Origin: Pseudanabaena sp. UBA1465 | GTDB lineage: Bacteria > Cyanobacteriota > Cyanobacteriia > Pseudanabaenales > Pseudanabaenaceae | Reading direction: 5' to 3' | Assembly: GCA_002325645.1 (NCBI GenBank) | Contig: DCSN01000060.1 | Coordinates: forward strand, 1 to 11,775 | Length of the DNA stretch: 11,775 bases | Part shown: in pieces, positions 1-6,009 of the stretch | Layout: each line of letters opens with the position of its first letter | Position numbering within the stretch: position 1 is the stretch's first letter | Position numbers and translations under genes: made by a program | Notes under the pieces: generated by a model | What the model saw: only the letters and a program-made list of their open reading frames with translations | Told to the model about the DNA's origin: nothing | The model's database searches: none

Positions 1-380
1 TTGCTGTAAGTCGCAAGTCCCTAACAAGAATGGCGATCGCAATATTTGGGTTTTAAGCAAGTGGATGGAGCAAGATCCATGAAAATTTCTATAGGTATTT
101 TTACTAAAATACTTCAGTTAAATTAGCGAAAAAAATATCTTTATATTCTCTTAACTATTAAAAACAAGATTTTTGATTAAGAAAGACCCCAAAAAGATTG
201 TTATGAAAGCATTACAGGAGTCAGTTAAAACATTGTTAAATTAATCTTTGGTTTGGGATCGCTGAAATGACTTCCTGACAAGATTTTCCGAGTAAATTAC
301 TCCTAAAACATACCCTTGATAATTAGAACTAATTAATTAAATTTTTTTAATAAACTTTGGCAAAGCCAAATATAAGACCT
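1..380. other. AT-rich non-coding leader upstream of the small Cys4 gene
   Basis: I see no credible coding region here: all frames are broken by frequent stops. The stretch is AT-rich and contains one HIP1 octamer (33-40), a small inverted repeat (ATGGA at 65-69 and TCCAT at 76-80) and a second hairpin at 93-114. A TTGATA hexamer at 316-321 could be a -35 element, but nothing at a proper distance is a convincing -10, so no promoter is called. The 3' end of a gene outside the window may lie to the left, but no reading frame supports it. Confidence 0.6.
93..114. repeat. Small inverted repeat (hairpin) in the upstream spacer
   Basis: GTATTTT at 95-101 and AAAATAC at 106-112 are perfect reverse complements around a 4-nt loop. 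The stem extends outwards by one G-T wobble (94/113) and one A-T pair (93/114). It is AT-only apart from two positions and has no T-run behind it, so it is a weak terminator candidate at best. It could also be chance in such AT-rich DNA. Confidence 0.35.
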
Positions 381-671
381 ATGGACTCTTCAGACACATC
401 CATTACAGCTTGCCGATTGTGTCAACATTACAATCCCGAAGGGAGAAGAGGTGGTTTTTGTGGCAAATTAGACGTTCCTGTTAGAGCTACATGGGATGCC
501 TGTAGCTTAGCAGCCCACCCTTTTGAAACGCCTTGGCAACCTGATGGCGAGTTTAATTCACTTTTTCATGATTCCCTTGCAACAATATCTAGCCACCTAG
601 AATCTAGTCCCCTAGAGATCCCAGCAATGCAAGAGATTATGGCGCGATCGCTTAGCTTTGCAGAATGTTAG
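381..671 (+). CDS. Small four-cysteine protein of unknown function, probable metal-binding
   Basis: This encodes 96 residues from ATG 381. The core is a C-x2-C-x12-C-x13-C arrangement (C11, C14, C27, C41) containing NPEGRRGGFC and ATWDACSLA. It resembles a small hypothetical protein I recall as widespread in cyanobacteria; that recollection is untested. Four spaced cysteines suggest a zinc or iron-sulfur site (inference). The C-terminal half is Ser/Glu-rich, without a membrane segment or signal peptide. An in-frame TTG at 357 would add eight residues, but it lies inside a perfect hairpin (TTTGGC 356-361, GCCAAA 365-370), and an in-frame stop at 351 limits further extension. Neither start has a Shine-Dalgarno sequence. 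The comM-like gene follows after 75 bp on the same strand, so co-transcription is possible. I cannot assign a function. Confidence 0.75.
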   Translation: MDSSDTSITACRLCQHYNPEGRRGGFCGKLDVPVRATWDACSLAAHPFETPWQPDGEFNSLFHDSLATISSHLESSPLEIPAMQEIMARSLSFAEC

Positions 672-690
672 TTTTTACTCAAGTCACTGT

Positions 691-714
691 ATATTAGGCT
701 AAATATTAGGCTAA
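691..714. repeat. Perfect 12-bp tandem duplication upstream of comM
   Basis: ATATTAGGCTAA occurs at 691-702 and again, without any mismatch, at 703-714. The pair sits 33 bp before the GTG start of the ComM-like gene. It is either a replication-slippage duplication or a doubled protein-binding site; the sequence shows only the repeat. Confidence 0.9.
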
Positions 715-746
715 ATTATTAATACTAAGCTTATTTTTAGGTCAAA

Positions 747-2270
747 GTGCTAGCAAGGGTCTGGAGTGCGACAATTTTAGGCATTGATGCTACTCAAGTT
801 GGAGTAGAAGTCGATGTATCGGGAGGATTGCCTGGAATTACCTTAGTCGGATTACCCGACACTGCGGTTCAAGAAAGTCGAGAAAGGGTAAAAGCTGCCA
901 TCAAAAATGCAGGCTATGCTTTCCCTATGCGAAAAATAGTCATTAATCTTACACCCGCCGATCTACGTAAGGAGGGACCGATTTTTGACCTACCCATCAG
1001 CATCGGTATTCTGGCTGCTTCCGAACAGGTTGATCCACAACTATTAGGAGATCACTTGTTTTTAGGTGAAGTTTCCCTAGATGGCTCCCTGCGTCCTGTT
1101 TCTGGCGTTTTGCCGATCGCCGCCGCCGCTCAAAATTTAGGGATGATTGGCATTATCGTCCCCAAAGAAAATGCTCAAGAAGCAGCCCTAGTCAAGGGCT
1201 TAGCCGTATATGGGCTGCAAAGTATCACGGAAGTGGGCGATTTTCTGGCTAATCCCGATAAATATCAGCCTGTAGTTGCCAATCCTGATATAAGGTGGCA
1301 AGACAGCGAATTTAAGCTAGATCTTAAAGATGTCAAAGGTCAACAACATGCAAGACGCGCCTTAGAAATTGCCGCCGCAGGTGGTCACAATCTCATTTTT
1401 GTCGGTCCCCCCGGATCTGGAAAAACCCTATTAGCAAGGCGATTACCTAGTATTTTGCCTGACATGAACTTTGATGAAGCCCTAGAAGTCACTAGAATTC
1501 ACTCAGTAGCGGGTTTACTCAAGGGTAAAGGCTTAATAAGCGATCGCCCCTTTCGCAGTCCCCACCATTCCGCCTCTGGTCCCGCGTTGGTCGGCGGCGG
1601 CAGTTTCCCCCGTCCAGGAGAAATCACCCTTGCAACAAACGGGGTGCTTTTTATGGATGAACTTACCGAATTTAAACGGGATGTATTAGAGTTTTTGCGC
1701 CAACCCCTCGAAGATGGTTTTGTCAGCATTTCCCGCACCCGCCAATCCGTCACCTTCCCCGCCCAATTTACATTAGTCGCCAGCACAAATCCTTGTCAAT
1801 GCGGCTATTACGGCGATTCGATTCAGCCCTGTACCTGCACACCTCGACAGCGTGAACAATATTGGGCAAAACTTTCAGGACCACTCATGGATCGGATTGA
1901 CCTGCAAGTAACGGTCGCCAGATTAAAGCCTGAGGAAATGACCAGAGCCTCAGAAGGTGAAGCCTCCAGCGCAGTCAAAGAAAGGGTACAAACATCTCGC
2001 AAAATTCAACAAACCCGTTTTCAGGATGAAGTAAGAGTTAACTGCAATGCACAGATGCAATCAAGGCATTTGCGCCAATGGTGCAAATTAGACGATCCTT
2101 CCCGAGATCTCTTAGAAGCCGCGATTAAGCGCTTAGGTTTATCTGCTCGTGCTACCGATCGCATTCTTAAGGTGTCGCGTACGATCGCCGATCTAGCCAA
2201 TGCGAAAGACATTCAAATAGTCCATGTAGCCGAAGCAGTGCAATATCGCACATTAGATCGGGCGACTTGA
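747..2270 (+). CDS. comM: YifB/ComM family Mg-chelatase-like AAA+ ATPase
   Basis: This is a full-length (507 aa) cytoplasmic member of the YifB/ComM family. The family's best studied member, ComM, is a hexameric helicase that promotes branch migration during integration of DNA in natural transformation. Residues about 1-170 form the Lon-protease-like (ChlI) N-terminal fold starting MLARVWSATILGIDA, the typical family opening. The AAA+ core follows with Walker A GPPGSGKT (220-227), Walker B LFMDEL (301-306), sensor-1 STNPC (346-350) and MDRIDL (381-386), which holds the probable arginine finger R383. Two CxC pairs (C350/C352, C362/C364) form the family's probable zinc site. The C-terminal domain has the sensor-2-like GLSARATDRILKVSRTIADL (464-483). 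The GTG start is set by this conserved N-terminus and has a weak AGG at 739-741. No truncation or missing catalytic residue is visible. Confidence 0.96.
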   Translation: MLARVWSATILGIDATQVGVEVDVSGGLPGITLVGLPDTAVQESRERVKAAIKNAGYAFPMRKIVINLTPADLRKEGPIFDLPISIGILAASEQVDPQLLGDHLFLGEVSLDGSLRPVSGVLPIAAAAQNLGMIGIIVPKENAQEAALVKGLAVYGLQSITEVGDFLANPDKYQPVVANPDIRWQDSEFKLDLKDVKGQQHARRALEIAAAGGHNLIFVGPPGSGKTLLARRLPSILPDMNFDEALEVTRIHSVAGLLKGKGLISDRPFRSPHHSASGPALVGGGSFPRPGEITLATNGVLFMDELTEFKRDVLEFLRQPLEDGFVSISRTRQSVTFPAQFTLVASTNPCQCGYYGDSIQPCTCTPRQREQYWAKLSGPLMDRIDLQVTVARLKPEEMTRASEGEASSAVKERVQTSRKIQQTRFQDEVRVNCNAQMQSRHLRQWCKLDDPSRDLLEAAIKRLGLSARATDRILKVSRTIADLANAKDIQIVHVAEAVQYRTLDRAT

Positions 2271-2274
2271 ATAA

Positions 2275-2299
2275 AAAATAGCGCTATCCATGCTATTTT
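2275..2299 (+). terminator. Hairpin after comM, likely terminator
   Basis: AAAATAGC (2275-2282) and GCTATTTT (2292-2299) are a perfect 8-bp inverted repeat with a 9-nt loop, starting five bases after the comM stop codon. The 3' arm ends in TTTT but the following DNA (GTGTCTTGACTTTTATC) is only partly T-rich, so this is a plausible but weak intrinsic terminator. A-rich and T-rich arms would let it work in both directions. A 10-bp palindrome, ATAGCGCTAT (2278-2287), overlaps the left arm and offers an alternative fold. Confidence 0.45.
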
Positions 2300-2396
2300 G
2301 TGTCTTGACTTTTATCTATAAAATACGTCTCTTTATCAAAATCAAATAAGACTAAAATATGAACAGTACGAATAGATAAATAGTAGTCACAAGATT

Positions 2397-2424
2397 ATGC
2401 TGGGTAAGTTTTCTGACTGCCCAG
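2397..2424 (+). repeat. Hairpin in the leader of the response regulator gene
   Basis: CTGGG (2400-2404) pairs with CCCAG (2420-2424). If the transcript starts upstream, the stem extends to ATGCTGGG/CCCAGTAT (2397-2404 with 2420-2427) with one G-U wobble and a 15-nt loop. No T-run follows, so it is not an intrinsic terminator. It may be an untranslated-leader structure or an operator. Confidence 0.4.
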
Positions 2425-2436
2425 TATGAGCCTAAT

Positions 2437-2460
2437 ATATTGTTGAGTATATTGTTGAGT
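2437..2460. repeat. Perfect 12-bp tandem duplication upstream of the chemosensory operon
   Basis: ATATTGTTGAGT is present at 2437-2448 and 2449-2460 with no mismatch, followed by a partial GAGTTG echo at 2461-2466. It ends 38 bp before the ATG of the response regulator gene, inside the probable leader or promoter. Iterated sites near one helical turn can be binding sites for a dimeric regulator; slippage is the simpler explanation. Confidence 0.9.
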
Positions 2461-2498
2461 GAGTTGCTAGTGGAAGAATCCTATCGGGGCATTCATGT

Positions 2499-2867
2499 AT
2501 GAGTACAGTTCTGGTGGTTGAAGATAGTGTCACACAGAGAGAAATGATTGAAGACTTACTGAAAGGTAGTGGTTTGATCGTCAAAACAGCAGGTGACGGC
2601 GTAGAAGCACTAGAGCAAATGCAAGGCACTTTCCCAGATATTGTAGTTATGGACATTGTCATGCCCCGCATGAATGGCTATGAGCTATGCCGTCGCATTA
2701 AAACCGATCCGAAAACTGAACGTATTCCCGTTGTAATGTGTTCTTCTAAAGGTGAGGAATTTGATCGATACTGGGGGATGAAGCAAGGCGCTGATGCCTA
2801 TATTGCCAAACCATTTCAGCCTCAAGAGTTAGTTGGTACTGTCAAGCAGTTACTTAGAAAAACTTAA
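2499..2867 (+). CDS. pilH: CheY/PilH-like single-domain response regulator
   Basis: This is a 122-residue stand-alone receiver domain with no output domain, so it probably acts by protein-protein contact as the diffusible phospho-carrier of the downstream chemosensory system. The acidic pocket is E8/D9, the phospho-acceptor is D52 in VVMDIVMPRMNG, the Thr/Ser switch lies at S82 in VVMCSSKG, the aromatic switch residue is Y101, and the conserved lysine is K104 in AYIAKPF. The WGMKQGADAYIAKPF ending (residues 92-106) is typical of the PilH/PixH/HmpB group of cyanobacterial pilus-type Che loci. The ATG at 2499 is the only reasonable start, since the frame is closed by a TGA at 2460. GGAAG at 2472-2476 is too far away to be a normal ribosome site. 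A CheW gene follows after about 160 bp. The symbol follows the Synechocystis pil naming; pixH or hmpB are equivalents. Confidence 0.93.
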   Translation: MSTVLVVEDSVTQREMIEDLLKGSGLIVKTAGDGVEALEQMQGTFPDIVVMDIVMPRMNGYELCRRIKTDPKTERIPVVMCSSKGEEFDRYWGMKQGADAYIAKPFQPQELVGTVKQLLRKT

Positions 2868-2899
2868 GGATGTTGTTGCGATCGCCAAAACCATGAACA

Positions 2900-2920
2900 A
2901 TTCTTGATTGATTCTTGATT
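2900..2920. repeat. Short tandem repeat between pilH and pilI
   Basis: ATTCTTGATT occurs at 2900-2909 and 2911-2920, separated by one G, giving an 11-bp period. The rest of this spacer (2868-3030) has a HIP1 octamer at 2878-2885 and a TATAAA at 2976-2981 that could be a -10 element, although no good -35 precedes it at the normal distance. An internal promoter here is possible but unsupported. Confidence 0.75.
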
Positions 2921-3030
2921 ATTTAAAAGCGGTTCATTAACATCATTACTTTAAGATTTTCTAAAGCTTAAAACTTATAAAATTCAAGATATCAAAAGTT
3001 GCAATTTTGCAAGGTAGAGCTTCCCAAATT

Positions 3031-3558
3031 ATGGTAGGAAACCAAGATTTCTTCCCCGGCATCGGACAAGATCAGGCAACTGACTTTGACCAAGGTATCG
3101 AAGCGCCCGAAGGCGAGCTGCATTTAAGGTTTTTTGTAGCTTCTGGGATTGAATTTGCCTTGCCTGCAATCGGAGTTAGTCAAGTATTGGAATATGCTCC
3201 AGATCGGATCAACCCCATGCCCAATGTTTCCCCTTTATTACTAGGCACAGTTAATATAAGAGGTAGAGTAGTTTGGGTAGGTGATCTCGGACAATTTTTA
3301 GGAGAAGTACCTCCCGTTAATACAGATCGGGCTGAAATCTCTATCATTGCGATCGAGGATCAAGGCATGATGCTAGGGTTAGCAGTAGAACAAATTGGTG
3401 TAATGGCTTGGCTTGATCCTTCCCAGTTAACTGTCTCTAGAAATAGCGCTGACAGTATGGCTCCATTTATCAAAGGTGAGTGGACAATGGAAGGCAGTGA
3501 CCCCCTAAAACTGCTAGATCAAGTCAATATTTTACGATCAGCGCGGTGGGCATCATAG
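3031..3558 (+). CDS. pilI: CheW/PilI-like chemosensory adaptor
   Basis: This is a 175-residue single CheW-domain protein that should couple the receptor to the CheA kinase in a membrane-associated array. After a 25-residue N-terminal tail, the CheW fold runs from about 29 to 170. It includes LHLRFFVASGIEFALPAIGV (residues 30-49), the hallmark LLLGTVNIRGRVVWVGDLGQ (69-88) and the C-terminal LLDQVNILRSARW (161-173). I chose ATG 3031 because cyanobacterial homologues, as I recall them, begin MVGN(P/Q)DFF. The frame can be extended to a TTG at 3007, but that codon sits in the near-palindrome TTGCAATTTTGCAA (2999-3012) and adds nothing family-like. A loose AGGTAGAG lies at 3011-3018. The protein is not truncated and no key residue is obviously lost. 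The receptor gene follows after 49 bp, consistent with one operon. The names pixI and hmpC are used for equivalents. Confidence 0.92.
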   Translation: MVGNQDFFPGIGQDQATDFDQGIEAPEGELHLRFFVASGIEFALPAIGVSQVLEYAPDRINPMPNVSPLLLGTVNIRGRVVWVGDLGQFLGEVPPVNTDRAEISIIAIEDQGMMLGLAVEQIGVMAWLDPSQLTVSRNSADSMAPFIKGEWTMEGSDPLKLLDQVNILRSARWAS

Positions 3559-3580
3559 ATAATTTCGAGCAAATGGCAGA

Positions 3581-3598
3581 GATTTTAGGGATTTTAGG
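3581..3598. repeat. 9-bp tandem duplication containing the pilJ ribosome site
   Basis: GATTTTAGG is perfectly repeated at 3581-3589 and 3590-3598. The second copy runs directly into the GGAG Shine-Dalgarno core (3597-3600), seven bases before the ATG at 3608. The first copy supplies a second, weaker AGGG about 18 bases upstream of the start. The duplication therefore overlaps the translation signal of the receptor gene. Confidence 0.85.
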
Positions 3599-3607
3599 AG
3601 AAGTCAC

Positions 3608-5956
3608 ATGGCATCAAGTACACAATATCAAAAAGAATACGAAAAGGCTTCCTTAGCCTATATGCAAGGAGACTATAATCAAGCTGCCAAATTGACACAG
3701 CAGCTTGTTCAAGTATGTCCTAGCGATCCTATGTATCGGTTACTTCATGCTCACATTAATCTCGCCTTAGAACGTTATCAAGATTCGATCACAGAATATG
3801 AAACTGTACTGCAATTGACTGGCGACAACTCAATCCTTGAATATGCTCACAGTGGTATTGCGGCGGCAAAAGAAAGATTAGATCTAGATGACAGCTATAG
3901 TGGCAATAACTTAGGAGACATGGTTAGTGGCTCAGGAGATGAGGTTGAAAATAATCAATACTCCTATACCGATGATAGTTACAATGCCCAATCAACCTAT
4001 ATGCAAGGAGCTTGGGCTACAGGGAATAATAGTGGACAGGCTAATAGCGAGTTTGATTTTGAAGATTTTAATTCTGATGTTTCCATGAATGGTTCGGGTG
4101 ACTATAGCTATAGTGCCGAAACCCAGATCACAGGATCATCAGCTTTTAATTCTAACTATAAATCCAACAATTCTAATAATTCCAGTTCAGACACCGATGT
4201 TGTGTTTATGGATGAATTTGATGACTTTGATGATATTAATGAGTCATCTTTTTCTAACTCATTTAGTGATTCTGATGCAACCCAGATGGCTTCAGATCGA
4301 TCGCTATCGGATTTTGGCAGTCAAGACTTTTCAAGTACTTCCACAAGAGCTAACAACACTACGGCAGTGGCTAATGCCGATATTACTTCAGGAAGATTTA
4401 ATCAAGCTGGTAATGAAGCTGAATTATTTAGTCTGGGTTCAATTAATTCCTCATCGGGGTCGAAACGCGGCGGGGCTGAGGTGGTGGCGGAAACCTCTGA
4501 ACAAGGTGGTTTATTTTCGCCCTTTGACAATATGCCTTTGAAAACCAAAACCATGATTACGGCGATCGCCTCAGGGGTAGTAGCGATGATCGCCGCAGGG
4601 CTAGTCACAACTTTAACTACAGGCTCGATTAAAGACAATGGAACCCGTGAACAGTTACGCAATACTGGTTTATTCATGGCGGGAGCCGCCGCGATCGCCA
4701 GTGGTTCAATGGCTTGGGCTTTAGGTAAGCGTTCCTCAAAACTGGTAGAGCAATCAACGGAAAACTTGCAATCTCAGTTTGAGTCAGTAATTCGCGGCGA
4801 TATGAGTCCTCGTGCTTCAGTTTATAGCGAAGATGAATTTGGTAAATTGGCGGCAAGCTTTAATCACATGATTCAGTCAATCGTGTCCAGTACCAATGAA
4901 GCCCAACGCAAAGCGTCTGAACAGGAACAAGCTAAGGAAGACTTGCAGCGTCAGGTTATCCGCCTACTCGATGACGTAGAAGGGGCGGCGCGTGGTGACT
5001 TGACCGTACAAGCCGAAGTCACCGCCGACGTACTCGGCGCAGTTGCCGATTCCTTTAACCTCACCATTCAAAACCTGCGCGAGATTGTTAACCAAGTAAA
5101 AATCGCGGCGCGTCAGGTAAACGAAAGCTCGCGTGAAAACGAAGCCTTTGCCCGCAGTTTGTCACAGGATGCGCTACGTCAAGCCGAAGAGTTAAGCGTT
5201 ACCTTGAATTCAGTTCAAATGATGACGGAATCGATTCAGCGTGTAGCCGAAAGCGCCCGTGAAGCCGATCAGGTGGCAAAACTAGCATCGGAAACAGCGA
5301 TCAAAGGTGGTGAAGCGGTAGAACGTACCGTAGCTGGTATTCTCGACATTCGCGAAACGGTTGCCGAAACTACTCGTAAGGTCAAACGACTGGGTGAATC
5401 ATCCCAAGAAATTTCTAAGATCGTTGGTTTGATTTCTCAAATTGCTTCGCGTACTAACTTACTCGCGCTTAACGCCAGTATTGAAGCAGCCAGAGCAGGG
5501 GATGCAGGACGTGGTTTCGCGATCGTTGCCGACGAAGTTCGTCAGCTCGCCGATCGCGCCGCCAAAGCATCTAAAGAAATCGAACAAATCGTATTGCAAA
5601 TTCAGAGTGAAACCAGTAATGTGCAGCAAGCGATGGAAGTCGGTACACAACAGGTTATCGATGGTACAAAACGCGCTGAGCAAGCCCGTCAATCTTTAAC
5701 CGATATTATTCAAGTATCCCATCGCATCGAAACCTTAGTACTATCTATTACCGAAGATACCGTCAAACAAACCGAGACCTCACGCACTGTATCACAGGTT
5801 ATGCAGTCAGTTGAGTTAACCGCCCAAGAAACATCCCAAGAATCCCAAAGAGTGTCCGCATCACTACAAAACCTTGTCGGTGTTGCGCGTAGTCTGCAAG
5901 ATTCGGTAGAAAGGTTCCGCGTTGACTCAGGCGACAAAACAACGGGAGGTCGTTAG
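3608..5956 (+). CDS. pilJ: PilJ/HmpD-type methyl-accepting chemotaxis protein with N-terminal TPR-like domain
   Basis: This is a 782-residue receptor. Residues about 5-92 form TPR-like helix pairs (YEKASLAYMQGDYNQAAKLT and the following repeat). Residues 95-300 are a low-complexity Ser/Asn/Asp segment with an acidic-aromatic patch, VFMDEFDDFDDINESSF (199-215). Two hydrophobic segments follow at about 315-337 and 353-373, separated by only about 15 residues, so there is almost no periplasmic domain. A HAMP-like unit lies at about 373-426 and another at 455-494. The signalling coiled coil peaks at the highly conserved hairpin ISQIASRTNLLALNASIEAA (609-628) and continues through GRGFAIVADEVRQLADR (634-650). 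There is no GAF chromophore domain, which argues for PilJ/HmpD rather than the phytochrome-like PixJ. No CheR-docking pentapeptide ends the protein. A strong GGAG (3597-3600) seven bases upstream fixes the start. The TPR-like N-terminus is, from memory, common in cyanobacterial homologues. Confidence 0.93.
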   Translation: MASSTQYQKEYEKASLAYMQGDYNQAAKLTQQLVQVCPSDPMYRLLHAHINLALERYQDSITEYETVLQLTGDNSILEYAHSGIAAAKERLDLDDSYSGNNLGDMVSGSGDEVENNQYSYTDDSYNAQSTYMQGAWATGNNSGQANSEFDFEDFNSDVSMNGSGDYSYSAETQITGSSAFNSNYKSNNSNNSSSDTDVVFMDEFDDFDDINESSFSNSFSDSDATQMASDRSLSDFGSQDFSSTSTRANNTTAVANADITSGRFNQAGNEAELFSLGSINSSSGSKRGGAEVVAETSEQGGLFSPFDNMPLKTKTMITAIASGVVAMIAAGLVTTLTTGSIKDNGTREQLRNTGLFMAGAAAIASGSMAWALGKRSSKLVEQSTENLQSQFESVIRGDMSPRASVYSEDEFGKLAASFNHMIQSIVSSTNEAQRKASEQEQAKEDLQRQVIRLLDDVEGAARGDLTVQAEVTADVLGAVADSFNLTIQNLREIVNQVKIAARQVNESSRENEAFARSLSQDALRQAEELSVTLNSVQMMTESIQRVAESAREADQVAKLASETAIKGGEAVERTVAGILDIRETVAETTRKVKRLGESSQEISKIVGLISQIASRTNLLALNASIEAARAGDAGRGFAIVADEVRQLADRAAKASKEIEQIVLQIQSETSNVQQAMEVGTQQVIDGTKRAEQARQSLTDIIQVSHRIETLVLSITEDTVKQTETSRTVSQVMQSVELTAQETSQESQRVSASLQNLVGVARSLQDSVERFRVDSGDKTTGGR

Positions 5957-6009
5957 TACTTCACCTCTAGTCTAGCTACTCATACCCTAATCTTTGAGAG
6001 GATTCTGTC

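Larger units (their letters stand above)
2271..2498 (+). promoter_or_regulatory. Upstream region of the chemosensory operon
   Basis: This 228-bp spacer separates comM from the chemosensory genes and should contain their promoter, because a terminator-like hairpin closes comM and all four downstream genes read the same way. No clean sigma-70 pair is visible. TTGACT at 2305-2310 is a good -35-like hexamer, but the TATAAA at 2317-2322 is only 6 bp away. TAAAAT at 2353-2358 is a possible -10 without a good -35. The spacer also holds a hairpin (2397-2424) and a tandem duplication (2437-2460), listed separately. Confidence 0.45.

Noticed and set aside
1499..1786. Reverse-strand open frame inside comM
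   Set aside because: It is the shadow of the AAA+ core; no start signal or recognisable content.
2305..2322. TTGACT followed by TATAAA as a promoter
   Set aside because: The spacing of 6 bp is far below the 16-18 bp needed.
2495..2521. Eight-codon mini-frame starting at ATG 2495 and overlapping the pilH start
   Set aside because: It could be imagined as a leader peptide, but it has no ribosome site and such short frames occur by chance.
4089..4541. Forward open frame of 150 codons in another frame of the receptor gene
   Set aside because: It overlaps the low-complexity part of a well supported gene, has no family features, and no ribosome site.
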